A DNA stretch of 49,074 nt from Gammaproteobacteria bacterium (GTDB lineage Bacteria; Pseudomonadota; Gammaproteobacteria; Arenicellales; Poriferihabitantaceae): contig JAPPPS010000081.1 of NCBI GenBank assembly GCA_028817405.1, positions 1 to 49,074 on the forward strand, read 5' to 3'. Each line of letters begins with the position of its first letter. Position 1 is the first letter of the stretch. Below the pieces are notes generated by a model. That model had not been told where the DNA came from. It did not search any database and saw nothing but the letters and a program-made list of their open reading frames with translations. The position numbers and the translations under genes are program-made. This document shows, in pieces, positions 1 through 8,318 of this stretch.

Positions 1-1648
1 ATGCCAAACCGGCGTTGCCATGCCCGGCGCGCTGCGGCAGTTTGGCGTTAATGTCCTTCAACCGGTCAGCCATCGCGCGCTGCTCGTCATCGGCGGTGCT
101 GAAGCCGGCAAACGACGGCACCGGCTTGTCGGTAATCTCATGATTAGTCGGCCGCGTGAACGGCGGATTCATAATCACCAAGTCGCAACTCTCATGCTCC
201 AACTGAAACATCGCGCCGAGGTCGGACGCGCCGAGTTGTTTTTCCCCGCGGCCGCCCAACCGTTTGCGCGTCTGCAGCAAATCACGCGAGGCTTGCTTGT
301 CGATTAAATCCAGCGCGCCGAGGAACAAACCGTTGTCATGCCAACCGTACGGCAAGGTATAAACTTTGGTGTCGTCAAAAGTCACCGCCGGATGCACGCT
401 GGAGAGAATCGATGCGGTGAGATGCACGCCGGCCGGCATGATGTCGGTGGCAATCAGCGACTCTTCCATCATTTGTTTATGAATGTCGGCATCGTCATGA
501 CCGGCGCGACGGTGGCGCGCCAACACCGCATGATAAGCCGCGCCCAACAAAGTGCCGGTGCCGCAAGCGAAGTCGGCGATGCGCAGCGCCGGCGCGGTCG
601 ATTCATCGGCGAAGTCGACATCCAGTTTATCCACCGCCACTTCCGCCAACAGCATGGCCGACTCCGGCAAGGTGTAAAAAGTGGCGAGGAATTTGCGGTC
701 GGTAATCAGCCGCTGAAACATGCGGCCGTATAAATCATGCGAGGCGGTGATGCCGAGCGCGACAAGGTCGCCGGCGACTCGCGACAGTATCTGGACAACA
801 TCGAAGGTCGCGCGCGTTGGAATTTCCGTTATCACCCGGCAGGCGATGTCGAAAATCGGATAGTAGTTGATGTCATCGATGATTCGCCACCATTCGTCGA
901 GCACATCATCGGGCATCAAAAGTTTTTGCGATGTCCTCCGCAGTTGCTTGAAACTTTTGACCGCGTGTGTGCCGCCCAACATGGCATGAAAAGTCAGCGC
1001 GTTGGCGACAATCGCCATGGCCATGCGCGTGGTCTGCGGGCCTTCGCTTTGATGCAACAGTTTGGCGATGTTTGAAATAACCGCGGGCTTGTCGTGAGTG
1101 GCGGCAATCAGTCGCGCCGCGGCCGCATTCACCCCGCCTTCCAAGATTTCCAAACTGTCCGCAATCAAACGCTCCGACACCAATGCGTTCTCGAGCAGCG
1201 CAACCAAGTCATCCACGCCGCCTTGCAGCCAGCCGCTTCGAGGCCAGCGTTCCGCCGGCGTTTTAGGGTAAGACGGATCCGCGGACAACAAACAATACTC
1301 CAACTGCGCCGCGCAAATCGCCCCCTCCAACCGCGCCGCCGAAGTTTGTTTCACCGTCGCCGGCGCGCGCAACGCCACCACTTGCTCGATAAGCATGTTG
1401 CCGCCGCGCACCTCGCAACCGAGACGCTTCTCGGCGTCTTCTTCCACCGTGCGCGCCGGCATAAACTCGGTTTCCACGACGATGGGCGGCGCGCCTTTCG
1501 GACAGATAAAAACATCCGGCGTGCCGCCGCCGACCAAAATCCGCCCGCCCTCGGCCACCGCCGCATCATCGGTCCGCCACCGCGGATTCTTCCGCCGCAA
1601 AATATCGGTCAACTTGGCGTTAAAAGTGGTCTCGCGAATAACGGGCAT
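1..1648 (-). CDS. N6-adenine DNA methyltransferase, C-terminus beyond window
   Basis: Reading the minus strand from ATG at 1648 gives an open frame of 549 codons that runs off the left edge, so the gene is partial. A class I SAM-dependent methyltransferase core is visible: motif I DFACGTGT around residues 359-366 and catalytic motif IV NPPF starting at Asn494, the signature of N6-adenine methylases. The roughly 350 residues before the core include GGTPDVFI (Asp45) followed by VVETEF (Glu58, Glu60), which resembles a PD-(D/E)XK nuclease core without the usual Lys. This is the layout of single-chain restriction-modification or BREX/DISARM-like methylases, but I cannot assign a system without the missing part. 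A -10-like TACAAT lies on the minus strand at 1678-1683 and supports this start. Inferred role: DNA modification, possibly defence. The methylase call is firm and the nuclease call is tentative. Confidence 0.85.
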   Translation of the reverse strand, partial: MPVIRETTFNAKLTDILRRKNPRWRTDDAAVAEGGRILVGGGTPDVFICPKGAPPIVVETEFMPARTVEEDAEKRLGCEVRGGNMLIEQVVALRAPATVKQTSAARLEGAICAAQLEYCLLSADPSYPKTPAERWPRSGWLQGGVDDLVALLENALVSERLIADSLEILEGGVNAAAARLIAATHDKPAVISNIAKLLHQSEGPQTTRMAMAIVANALTFHAMLGGTHAVKSFKQLRRTSQKLLMPDDVLDEWWRIIDDINYYPIFDIACRVITEIPTRATFDVVQILSRVAGDLVALGITASHDLYGRMFQRLITDRKFLATFYTLPESAMLLAEVAVDKLDVDFADESTAPALRIADFACGTGTLLGAAYHAVLARHRRAGHDDADIHKQMMEESLIATDIMPAGVHLTASILSSVHPAVTFDDTKVYTLPYGWHDNGLFLGALDLIDKQASRDLLQTRKRLGGRGEKQLGASDLGAMFQLEHESCDLVIMNPPFTRPTNHEITDKPVPSFAGFSTADDEQRAMADRLKDINAKLPQRAGHGNAGLA

Positions 1649-1790
1649 GACGGTCGGCAGCGGCGGGGAATCGATGCATTGTAACGCAAAAACATGCGCC
1701 GCATTGGAAACTGAACCGCCGCGTTTTTCCATGCGCTTGGCGCGACCACTCGTCGACCGTTCGCCGCCGCTTGCCTTAAAATCCAGCGCC

Positions 1791-3032
1791 ATGAACACCG
1801 GCATCCGAGTTAAAACGCAGTTGCTCCAAGCGTGGAAAACCGCGGTGGCGCGCGTGGGCGGCGCGCGGGTGACGCGCGCGGCGGTGGCCGAAGATGGACT
1901 GGCGTCGATAACGCGGTTGTTGGCGGTCGGCAAGGCCGCGGCGGCGATGGGCGCGGGCGCGCTCGACCGTTTTGCCGCGCACGGCGAGGCGTTGGTGGTA
2001 ACCAAGTACGGGCATGGCGCGCCGCTTGCGTCGGCGCCGGCTACGCATGCGCGCATCGAGTTAATCGAAGCCGGGCATCCGCTGCCGGATGAAAACAGTC
2101 TGCGCGCCGGGCGGGCCGTGGAAGAATTTGTACGCGCAACGGCCGCGGAGGAAGAATTGGTACTGTTAGTTTCCGGCGGCGCATCGGCGTTGCTCGAACT
2201 GTTGCCGGCGACGGTTGACTTGCGCGCCTTGCAAACCATGACCTCGGTGTTGTTGGCCGGCGGTTATGCCATCGACCAAATCAACGCCGCGCGCATGCAT
2301 GTGTCGCGCATCAAAGGCGGCAAACTGCTGCGCAACTTCGGCGGCCGGTCGGCGCGCGTGTATGCGGTCTCGGATGTGCCCGGTGACAACATCGACATCA
2401 TCGGCGGCGGCATCGGCGCGCTGCGCGGGGAATCAAAACCGCCGCCGGACATTATGCGCTTGCTGGAAAACATGAACTTGGCGAGCGATGCAACAGATGC
2501 CGCGTTTGATTCAACCACGCGCATGCCGTTCGACTACCGCGCGCGCATCATCGCGTCCAACCGCATCGCGCGCGACGCGGCCGCGGAATTTTTTCGCGCG
2601 CATGACTGGCCGGTGAACGCCAACGAAGAATCTTTGAACCGTGACATTTATGCGGCCGCGCAGGAACTCGCGGCGGCGTTAATCGCCGGACCGCCGGGCG
2701 CGTATATCTGGGGCGGCGAATCGACGGTGCATCTACCGCCTAAGCCGGGCGTTGGCGGGCGCAATCAAAGTCTCGCGTTGGCGTTGGCGAAAGAAATCCG
2801 CGGCCGGCGCAACATCGCGGCGTTGGTTGCCGGCAGCGACGGCAGCGACGGCCCCACGCAAGCGGCCGGCGCGCTCATTGACGGTGATACTTTTGATGCC
2901 GCATCCGGCGCCGAGCGCGCGCTGGCGCGCGCCGATGCCGGCGCTTACTTGGCGCGCATCGCGGCGCTGTTCAAGCCCGGCCCGACCGGCACGAATGTGA
3001 TGGACTTGGCGGTGGCGATTAAATGGCAATGA
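1791..3032 (+). CDS. Glycerate 2-kinase (GckA/TtuD, MOFRL family)
   Basis: This 413-residue protein matches the length and layout of class II glycerate kinases, which phosphorylate D-glycerate with ATP to 2-phosphoglycerate in the cytoplasm. Recognisable blocks are the N-terminal AVGKAA segment, LVLLVSGGASALL, NAARMHVSRIKGGKL, VYAVSDVPGD, WGGESTVHL, GGRNQSLALALA, AGSDGSDGPTQAAGA and the terminal TGTNVMDLAVA. The open frame extends upstream to 1395, but that part overlaps the divergent methylase gene and has no family similarity, so ATG 1791 was chosen. The intergenic gap to the methylase start is 142 bases. Downstream it converges on parE with 129 bases between stop codons, in which I see no convincing terminator. 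The gene stands alone, so the glycerate source (glyoxylate or hydroxypyruvate reduction) is not visible here. Confidence 0.9.
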   Translation: MNTGIRVKTQLLQAWKTAVARVGGARVTRAAVAEDGLASITRLLAVGKAAAAMGAGALDRFAAHGEALVVTKYGHGAPLASAPATHARIELIEAGHPLPDENSLRAGRAVEEFVRATAAEEELVLLVSGGASALLELLPATVDLRALQTMTSVLLAGGYAIDQINAARMHVSRIKGGKLLRNFGGRSARVYAVSDVPGDNIDIIGGGIGALRGESKPPPDIMRLLENMNLASDATDAAFDSTTRMPFDYRARIIASNRIARDAAAEFFRAHDWPVNANEESLNRDIYAAAQELAAALIAGPPGAYIWGGESTVHLPPKPGVGGRNQSLALALAKEIRGRRNIAALVAGSDGSDGPTQAAGALIDGDTFDAASGAERALARADAGAYLARIAALFKPGPTGTNVMDLAVAIKWQ

Positions 3033-3161
3033 ACGCGCGATACAAAACAAAACACGCGCGCGATTTTATTTCGATGTTAACCGCGCGCCACTGGACTTAA
3101 TTAGGCGCGTACTTAATTGCGCGACGAATGATTAACCGTGCGCCATCGCCGCAACAAAACA

Positions 3162-5078
3162 TCAAGCCACCTCCGCTTGGTCGCCTTTCGCGCTCAGCCA
3201 TGCTTTGCGGTCCGGCGCGCGTTTTTTCGCCAGCAGCATGTCCAACATCGCGCGCGCATCGGCGGCGTCGGACACTTCCAACTGCAGCAAGCGGCGCGTG
3301 GCCGGGTTCATGGTGGTCTCGCGCAGTTGCAATGGATTCATCTCGCCTAAGCCTTTGAAGCGCTGCACATTGACTTTGCCGCGAATTTTGTCCGCTTCGA
3401 TGCGCGCGATGACGGTGTCCTTCTCGGCGTCGTCGAGCGCGTAAAACACTTGGCGCGCGACATCGATTCGATACAGCGGCGGCATGGCGACGCACACCCG
3501 CCCGGCCGCGACCAAGGCCGGGAAGTGGCGCATGAACAACGCGCACAGCAGCGTGGCGATGTGCGCGCCGTCCGAGTCGGCGTCGGCGAGAATGCACACC
3601 CGGCCGTAGCGCAAGCCGGACAATCCAGCGGCGTCCGCGCCGGGGTCGACGCCGAGCGCGATGGCGATGTCGTGAACTTCCTGCGATGACAGTACTTCCG
3701 CGGGGTCGACTTCCCAAGTGTTTAATATTTTCCCGCGCAGCGGCATGATGGCTTGGAATACCCGGTCGCGCGCTTGCTTTGCCGAGCCGCCGGCCGAATC
3801 GCCTTCGACCAAAAACAGTTCGGTCATCTCCAAGTCATCGCTGGTGCAGTCGGCCAATTTGCCGGGCAGCGCCGGACCGCTGGTGATTTTTTTGCGCGCC
3901 ACGCGTTTGCCGGCGCGCAGCCGGCGCTGCGCGTTGTCGATGGCAAGGCGGGCGATTTTCTCGGCGTCCGCGGTATGCCGGTTGAGCCACAAACTGAACG
4001 CGTCCTTGGCCGCCGCCTGCACGAACGGACCGGTCTCGCGCGACGCCAGGCGCTCCTTTGCCTGGCCGCTGAACTGCGGATTTTTCACCCGCACCGACAG
4101 CACATACACGCATGGATTCCACACATCCTCCGGCGCCAATTTAACCCCGCGCGGCAACAAGTCGCGGAACTCGCAGAACTCGCGCACCGCTTCGGTCAGG
4201 CCGATGCGAAAGCCGGCCAGGTGGGTGCCGCCCTGCGGCGTCGGAATCAGGTTGACATAACTCTCGGCGACGGTGTTGCCGTGGCCGCCGGCGCGGTCGC
4301 GGTCGATCAGCCAGGCCACGGCCCAATCGGCCTCCCCGTCATCGCTTTTGTGGCGGCCGACGAACGGTTTGGCCGGCAGCGTTGCGGCGTCGCCGAGCGC
4401 GGCGCGGAAGTACGCCGGCAAGCCGTTTTCGTAGCGCCATTTTTCGTCGTTGGCGGGGTTGGCTTCGTCGCGAAAACTCACCCGCAGGCCGGAACACAAC
4501 ACCGCCTTCGCGCGCAGGGTTTTTTTCAGCCGGGCGATGTCGAACTTGGCGGAGTCGAAATATTGCGCGTCCGGAGTGAACCGCACCGTGGTGCCGGTGG
4601 CGCGCTGGCCGACCGTGCCGACCGCGGTGAGCGCGGACTCCACTTCGCCGCCGGCGAACCCCATGTGCCACCGCTTGCCGCCGCGCTTGACCCACACTTC
4701 AAGGCGCGTCGACAGCGCGTTCACCACGGCCACGCCGACGCCGTGCAAGCCGCCGGAGAAACGGTAGTTCTTGCCGGAGAATTTGCCGCCGGCGTGCAGC
4801 CGCGTGAGGATGACTTCGACGCCGCTCGCGTTCTCTTCCTGGTGCAAGTCGGTCGGCATGCCGCGGCCGTTGTCGGCGACGCTCAATGCGCCGTCGGCGT
4901 GCAACTGCACTTCGATGGAATCGGCGTGGCCCGCAATCGCCTCGTCGACGCTGTTGTCGATGACTTCGTGCGCGAGATGATTCGGGCGGTCGGTGTTGGT
5001 ATACATGCCCGGCCGCTTGCGCACCGGCTCAAGACCGGTGAGCACCTCGATGGCGGAGGCATCATAAGTTTGCGGCAT
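3162..5078 (-). CDS. parE: DNA topoisomerase IV subunit B
   Basis: This 638-residue GHKL-type ATPase subunit of topoisomerase IV pairs with ParC to decatenate daughter chromosomes. In order, it shows the ATP-binding domain with DNSVDEA (around residue 41), DNGRGMP (around 69) and the ATP lid SGGLHGVG (108-115), a transducer domain, and the Toprim domain with EGDSAGG and DADSDGAHI. The length equals that of E. coli ParE (about 630) rather than GyrB (about 800), and the tail is short, so ParE is preferred. Tyr105 in GKNYRFSGG matches the position reported to be AMPylated by FicT-type Fic toxins. This matters because the neighbouring divergent gene encodes a Fic protein. The start is ATG 5078; no strong Shine-Dalgarno sequence is seen. 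No parC is visible nearby. Confidence 0.95.
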   Translation of the reverse strand: MPQTYDASAIEVLTGLEPVRKRPGMYTNTDRPNHLAHEVIDNSVDEAIAGHADSIEVQLHADGALSVADNGRGMPTDLHQEENASGVEVILTRLHAGGKFSGKNYRFSGGLHGVGVAVVNALSTRLEVWVKRGGKRWHMGFAGGEVESALTAVGTVGQRATGTTVRFTPDAQYFDSAKFDIARLKKTLRAKAVLCSGLRVSFRDEANPANDEKWRYENGLPAYFRAALGDAATLPAKPFVGRHKSDDGEADWAVAWLIDRDRAGGHGNTVAESYVNLIPTPQGGTHLAGFRIGLTEAVREFCEFRDLLPRGVKLAPEDVWNPCVYVLSVRVKNPQFSGQAKERLASRETGPFVQAAAKDAFSLWLNRHTADAEKIARLAIDNAQRRLRAGKRVARKKITSGPALPGKLADCTSDDLEMTELFLVEGDSAGGSAKQARDRVFQAIMPLRGKILNTWEVDPAEVLSSQEVHDIAIALGVDPGADAAGLSGLRYGRVCILADADSDGAHIATLLCALFMRHFPALVAAGRVCVAMPPLYRIDVARQVFYALDDAEKDTVIARIEADKIRGKVNVQRFKGLGEMNPLQLRETTMNPATRRLLQLEVSDAADARAMLDMLLAKKRAPDRKAWLSAKGDQAEVA

Positions 5079-5175
5079 GGCGGCGGAGGGAATGCTGTGG
5101 CGGCGATGATAACCGATTCGCGGCCACGGTGACGCCGCGCCGCGCCGGTCGCGCGAAAACCGAAAAACTAATGAA

Positions 5176-5231
5176 TTGTCAATTTGACAAGAATTAGCAG
5201 TTCGGACTAAAATGCTAATTAAGTGCTAATT
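5176..5231 (+). promoter_or_regulatory. fic promoter with repeated operator-like boxes
   Basis: An A/T-rich island in an otherwise GC-rich sequence. A sigma70-type promoter can be read as TTGACA (5184-5189), 18 bases, TAAAAT (5208-5213). The -35 lies in the right arm of a perfect inverted repeat TTGTCAA-T-TTGACAA (5176-5190). A heptamer occurs three times: AATTAGC at 5192-5198 (inverted), GCTAATT at 5214-5220 and GCTAATT at 5225-5231. One copy falls in the spacer and two just after the -10, which is where a repressor would block polymerase. The Fic product carries a C-terminal winged-helix region, so autoregulation is a reasonable inference. The Shine-Dalgarno sequence GGAGG is at 5251-5255. 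Confidence 0.7.
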
Positions 5232-5260
5232 CGAGCAAATTTAGCCGTTCGGAGGCGACG

Positions 5261-6613
5261 ATGAAAATTCCGTTATCACCGCCCGCGTTCAGCGACGCGG
5301 CGCGAAAACTCACGCCATCGCAGTTAAACATGGAGGTGGGCGCGCTGGCCGGCGGGCGTTATCTGCACTGGGATGAACTGCGCCACCGCGCCCCGCCGCC
5401 CGGCCTGACGCATGACACTTGGTGGGCGAAACTGGAACTGGCGCGCCAAGCCATGCGCCGGCCGTTGCCGTTATACGACAAGCGCAACCGCCCCATGGCG
5501 TTCGCCACGCCCGACCCGGTTCTGCATCAACTGCACCGCATCGACCAACGCGCAGCCGGCAGCGTGGGCATGGAAAGCCCGGTCGCCTCCGGCGGCGACC
5601 GCAATCGTTACTTGGTCAATTCCCTGATTGAGGAGGCGATTACCTCCAGCCAACTGGAAGGCGCGGCGACCACGCGCAGAGAGGCCAGGGCGATGCTGCG
5701 CAGCGGCCGCCGGCCGCGTGATTCCTCGGAGCGCATGATTTTGAACAACTACCACGCCATGGAGACCATCCGCGATTTGCGCGAATCCGAACTGACGCCG
5801 CAGCGGGTGATGCATCTGCACCGCGTGGTGGCGGACGGCACGCTCGACGACCCCGGCGCGGCCGGCCGCCTGCGCACGACCAAGGAATCGATTCGAGTGG
5901 TCGACGCCGGCCGCGCCATGGTGCTGCATGAGCCGCCGCCCGCGGCCTCGCTGCCGAAGCGGCTACGGCGGCTGTGCGCATTCGCCAACGCGCCGACCGG
6001 CAGCCGCCCGTTTGTGCACCCGGTGATTCGCGCCATCCTGCTGCATTTCATGCTCGGCTACGACCATCCGTTCGTGGACGGCAACGGCCGCACCGCGCGC
6101 GCGCTGTTCTACTGGAGCATGGCGCGCTCGGGGTACTGGTTGATGGAATATGTGTCGATTTCGCGCCTGCTGCGGCGCGCGCCGGCCAAATACATCCGCG
6201 CCTATTTGCACACCGAAACCGACGCCAACGACGCCACCTACTTCATCATTCACCAGTTGGGAATCATCGAGCGCGCCATCGATGCGCTGCATGAATATCT
6301 GGAGCACAAAGCGGTCGAACAGCGCGGCGTGGAGGAATTGCTGCGGCATGCGCCGCGCTTGTCCAGTTGCTTGAATCACCGTCAAGTCGCGCTGCTCGGC
6401 CACGCGCTGCGGCGCGCGGGCGGCGCTTATACGGTGGAGAGTCACCGCCGCTCGCACCGGGTAACCGCGCAGACCGCGCGCGTTGATTTGCAGCGACTGG
6501 TGGAATTGAACCTGCTGCAACAAGTCAAACGTTCGCGCGCGTTTTGGTTCTACGCCCCGGACGATTTGCGCGCGCGCATCGCCGGCGCGGCCGGGTTGGA
6601 TGGCGAGGATTAG
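5261..6613 (+). CDS. Fic domain protein with C-terminal winged helix
   Basis: This 450-residue protein carries the Fic signature HPFVDGNGRTAR (residues 269-280) complete: the catalytic His and the phosphate-binding GNGR loop are intact. Fic enzymes usually transfer AMP from ATP to a Tyr, Ser or Thr hydroxyl of a target protein. An inhibitory-helix motif of the [S/T]xxxE[G/N] type, SSQLEG (residues 129-134), precedes the core, making this a class II (self-inhibited) Fic protein. No separate antitoxin gene is adjacent. The C-terminal 65 or so residues (from about 385) look like a winged-helix DNA-binding domain, typical of large Fic proteins with an N-terminal Fic_N region. A strong GGAGG lies 5 bases before ATG 5261. 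It is divergent from parE, whose product is a known substrate of class I FicT enzymes. The target here is unproven. Confidence 0.9.
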   Translation: MKIPLSPPAFSDAARKLTPSQLNMEVGALAGGRYLHWDELRHRAPPPGLTHDTWWAKLELARQAMRRPLPLYDKRNRPMAFATPDPVLHQLHRIDQRAAGSVGMESPVASGGDRNRYLVNSLIEEAITSSQLEGAATTRREARAMLRSGRRPRDSSERMILNNYHAMETIRDLRESELTPQRVMHLHRVVADGTLDDPGAAGRLRTTKESIRVVDAGRAMVLHEPPPAASLPKRLRRLCAFANAPTGSRPFVHPVIRAILLHFMLGYDHPFVDGNGRTARALFYWSMARSGYWLMEYVSISRLLRRAPAKYIRAYLHTETDANDATYFIIHQLGIIERAIDALHEYLEHKAVEQRGVEELLRHAPRLSSCLNHRQVALLGHALRRAGGAYTVESHRRSHRVTAQTARVDLQRLVELNLLQQVKRSRAFWFYAPDDLRARIAGAAGLDGED

Positions 6614-6645
6614 CGCGCCGACGACGCATCGACGCGCGCGCGTTC

Positions 6646-6654
6646 TGCTACACT
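6646..6654 (+). promoter_or_regulatory. Extended -10 promoter element before xseB
   Basis: TGC-TACACT, an extended -10 (TGn followed by a five-of-six or four-of-six TATAAT match), ends 36 bases before the xseB start. Nearly the same word stands before mlaF (12584-12592) and xdhA (44011-44019). No good -35 is evident, which is usual for extended -10 promoters. It would drive xseB-ispA-dxs. Confidence 0.45.
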
Positions 6655-6689
6655 GCGCGCAACTCACCGGCGAAGCGGCGGAGCGCGCC

Positions 6690-7079
6690 ATGGCAAACAG
6701 CGGGAAAAATCCATCCATCGACTTTGAGAAGTCGCTGGCGGAGTTGGAGAAAATCGTGCGGCGGATGGAGCAAGGCGAGCAGTCGCTGGAGCAGACGCTC
6801 AAGGATTTTGAGCGCGGCATGGTGCTCTCGGAGCAGTGCCGCAAGCGCCTCGACGCGGCCCAGCAGCGGGTGGAAAAGTTGGTCGCCCGGCACGGCGAAT
6901 ATCGACTGGAGCCGGTCGCTGACGGTGATGACGGTGACGACGGTGGCGATGGCGACGGTGATGACGGTGACGACGGCGGTGGCGATGGCGACGGCGATGA
7001 CGGTGACGATGGCGATGACGGCGGCGACGACGGTGACGGTGACGGTGACGGTGGCGATGACGACGGCGACACGGCATGA
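6690..7079 (+). CDS. xseB: Exodeoxyribonuclease VII small subunit with Asp/Gly tail
   Basis: Residues 1-75 are a standard Xse[20 protein letters not shown], the [13 protein letters not shown] segment and [15 protein letters not shown] are the family hallmarks. The small subunit binds XseA to form exonuclease VII, which degrades single-stranded DNA. The family is normally about 75-85 residues. Here another 52 residues consist almost only of Asp and Gly, encoded by GACGGT/GATGGC tandem repeats (6919-7075), giving a very acidic tail. ATG 6690 was chosen over an upstream in-frame start at 6600 because the conserved sequence begins here and the preceding residues are non-homologous. It is the first gene of the xseB-ispA-dxs cluster. 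Whether the tail is made and tolerated in vivo cannot be told from sequence. Confidence 0.9.
   Translation: MANSGKNPSIDFEKSLAELEKIVRRMEQGEQSLEQTLKDFERGMVLSEQCRKRLDAAQQRVEKLVARHGEYRLEPVADGDDGDDGGDGDGDDGDDGGGDGDGDDGDDGDDGGDDGDGDGDGGDDDGDTA
6919..7075 (+). repeat. GACGGT-type tandem repeat encoding Asp/Gly tail
   Basis: A degenerate 6-base tandem array of GACGGT, GATGAC and GGCGAT words fills the end of xseB. It is read as Asp-Gly on the coding strand. The opposite strand is open over hundreds of codons purely because of this composition. It is the longest member of a repeat type that recurs throughout the window. Confidence 0.85.
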
Positions 7080-7146
7080 GCGCCGGCATCGTTCAGCCGA
7101 CTTTGTCACCGCCGCCCCCGCCACACCCGACATAGTGCGCCCCAAT

Positions 7147-7200
7147 CCGCCACGCCCACAGTCTGCCAACCCGCCACGCTCGCAGTCTGTTAAGCGGGCG
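7147..7200 (+). repeat. 24-base tandem unit with REP-like half-palindrome
   Basis: Two imperfect 24-base units (7147-7170 and 7171-7194), each beginning CCGCCACGC and carrying CAGTCTG, lie in the 189-base gap between xseB and ispA. The second unit runs into TTAAGCGGGCG. This is the same element as at 22441-22470 and 48083-48106. The stretch CCCCGCTCGTGGGC at 7218-7231 also recurs at 31206-31220 inside the other intergenic element. Confidence 0.6.
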
Positions 7201-7268
7201 TCCAGCACTCCCCGCTCGTGGGCGGCGCCGGATTTTCGCGCCACCGGCCGGTTTAACTCACTCGAATT

Positions 7269-8318
7269 TTGAACACCTTCGAATCCGCCTGCCGGGCCTA
7301 CCGCGCGCGCGCCGAACCGGCCTTGGCGGCGCGGTTGCCGGGGGCCGGCGCCGACAGCGATTCCGGCTCCGACATCGCCCCCAACGCCGCTCCCTCGGCC
7401 GCGCTGGCGCCAGCGCAATTGGCGAACGCCATGCGCTACGCCTGCTTGAATGGCGGCAAGCGGTTTCGCGCCATGCTGGTCTACGCCGGCGGCGCAATCG
7501 CCGGCGCGGAAAGCGCGGCCTTGGATGCGCCGGCGGCGGCGGTGGAAATGATTCACGCCTACTCGCTGATTCACGACGACCTGCCGGCGATGGACGACGA
7601 CGACTTGCGGCGCGGCCGCCCGGCTTGTCACATCGCATTCGGCGAGGCGGCGGCGATTTTGGCCGGCGACGCGCTGCAGGCGTTGGCGTTTGAAGTTTTG
7701 AGCGCCGACCCGGCGTTGCGCGTGTCGGCCGGGCGGCGGTTGCGCATGGTGGAGACCTTGGCCGTCGCCGTCGGCGCGCGCGGCATGGCCGGCGGCCAGG
7801 CGTTGGATATGCAAGCCGGCGGCGGCGACTTCCCCGATAATTCCACCGTCGATGATTCCGCCGTCGCCCCCGCCACCGTCGCCGATTCCGCGCCAAACAC
7901 CGTCGCCCACCTGGCCCGCATCCACCGCTTAAAAACCGGCGCCTTAATTCGCGCGTCGGCGCAACTCGGCGCGCTGGCGGCCGAAGATGCCGGCGACGAA
8001 TTACTGCAACGCATCGACGACTACGCCGCGCACCTCGGCCTGGCGTTCCAAATCACCGACGACATTCTGGACGCCGAGGCCGCGCCCGACGGCGGCGCGT
8101 TGGGCAAGCGCGGCGGCGCCGACAAACGCATGCAAAAAGCCACCTACGCCGCGTTGTTGGGCGTGGAAAAAGCGCGAATCGAAGCGCGCGAAAGCGGCGA
8201 ACGCGCCGTCGCGGCCGCGGCCGGATTGCGCGAAATCGCCGCCGGCTTCGGCGATAATGCCGCGCATGCCGATTTCCTCGCGCATCTTGCGCGCTTTGCG
8301 GTCAACCGGAATTTTTGA
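7269..8318 (+). CDS. ispA: Farnesyl diphosphate synthase (short-chain isoprenyl transferase)
   Basis: This enzyme condenses isopentenyl diphosphate with dimethylallyl/geranyl diphosphate to farnesyl diphosphate. The first aspartate-rich motif [10 protein letters not shown] is at residues 103-112 and the second, DDILD, at 264-268. GGKRFRAML (62-70), GGQALDM and [11 protein letters not shown] are also typical. At 349 residues it exceeds E. coli IspA (299) because of two low-complexity inserts: about residues 24-50 and 187-213 ([18 protein letters not shown]), the latter coming from GATTCC/ACCGTC repeats and lying between the conserved GGQALD and RIHRLKTG blocks. The start is taken as TTG 7269, as no ATG fits; this is the weakest part of the model. 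The stop overlaps the dxs start by one base (TGATG), implying translational coupling. Confidence 0.92.
   Translation: MNTFESACRAYRARAEPALAARLPGAGADSDSGSDIAPNAAPSAALAPAQLANAMRYACLNGGKRFRAMLVYAGGAIAGAESAALDAPAAAVEMIHAYSLIHDDLPAMDDDDLRRGRPACHIAFGEAAAILAGDALQALAFEVLSADPALRVSAGRRLRMVETLAVAVGARGMAGGQALDMQAGGGDFPDNSTVDDSAVAPATVADSAPNTVAHLARIHRLKTGALIRASAQLGALAAEDAGDELLQRIDDYAAHLGLAFQITDDILDAEAAPDGGALGKRGGADKRMQKATYAALLGVEKARIEARESGERAVAAAAGLREIAAGFGDNAAHADFLAHLARFAVNRNF

Noticed and set aside
3753-5132. 459-residue plus-strand frame over parE
   Set aside because: Shadow of the parE gene; parE is supported by full-length family motifs.
5079-6613. Two-gene toxin-antitoxin module around fic
   Set aside because: No small antitoxin gene lies beside fic; the inhibitory helix motif is inside the same protein.
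6919-7075. CRISPR-like array
   Set aside because: Units are 6-12 bases, contiguous, without spacers; it is a tandem repeat within xseB.
5963-7925. Long minus-strand frames antisense to fic/xseB/ispA, rich in Ser-Pro or Arg-Arg-His
   Set aside because: They only reflect the GACGGT repeats and high GC; no family similarity and they overlap well-supported genes.
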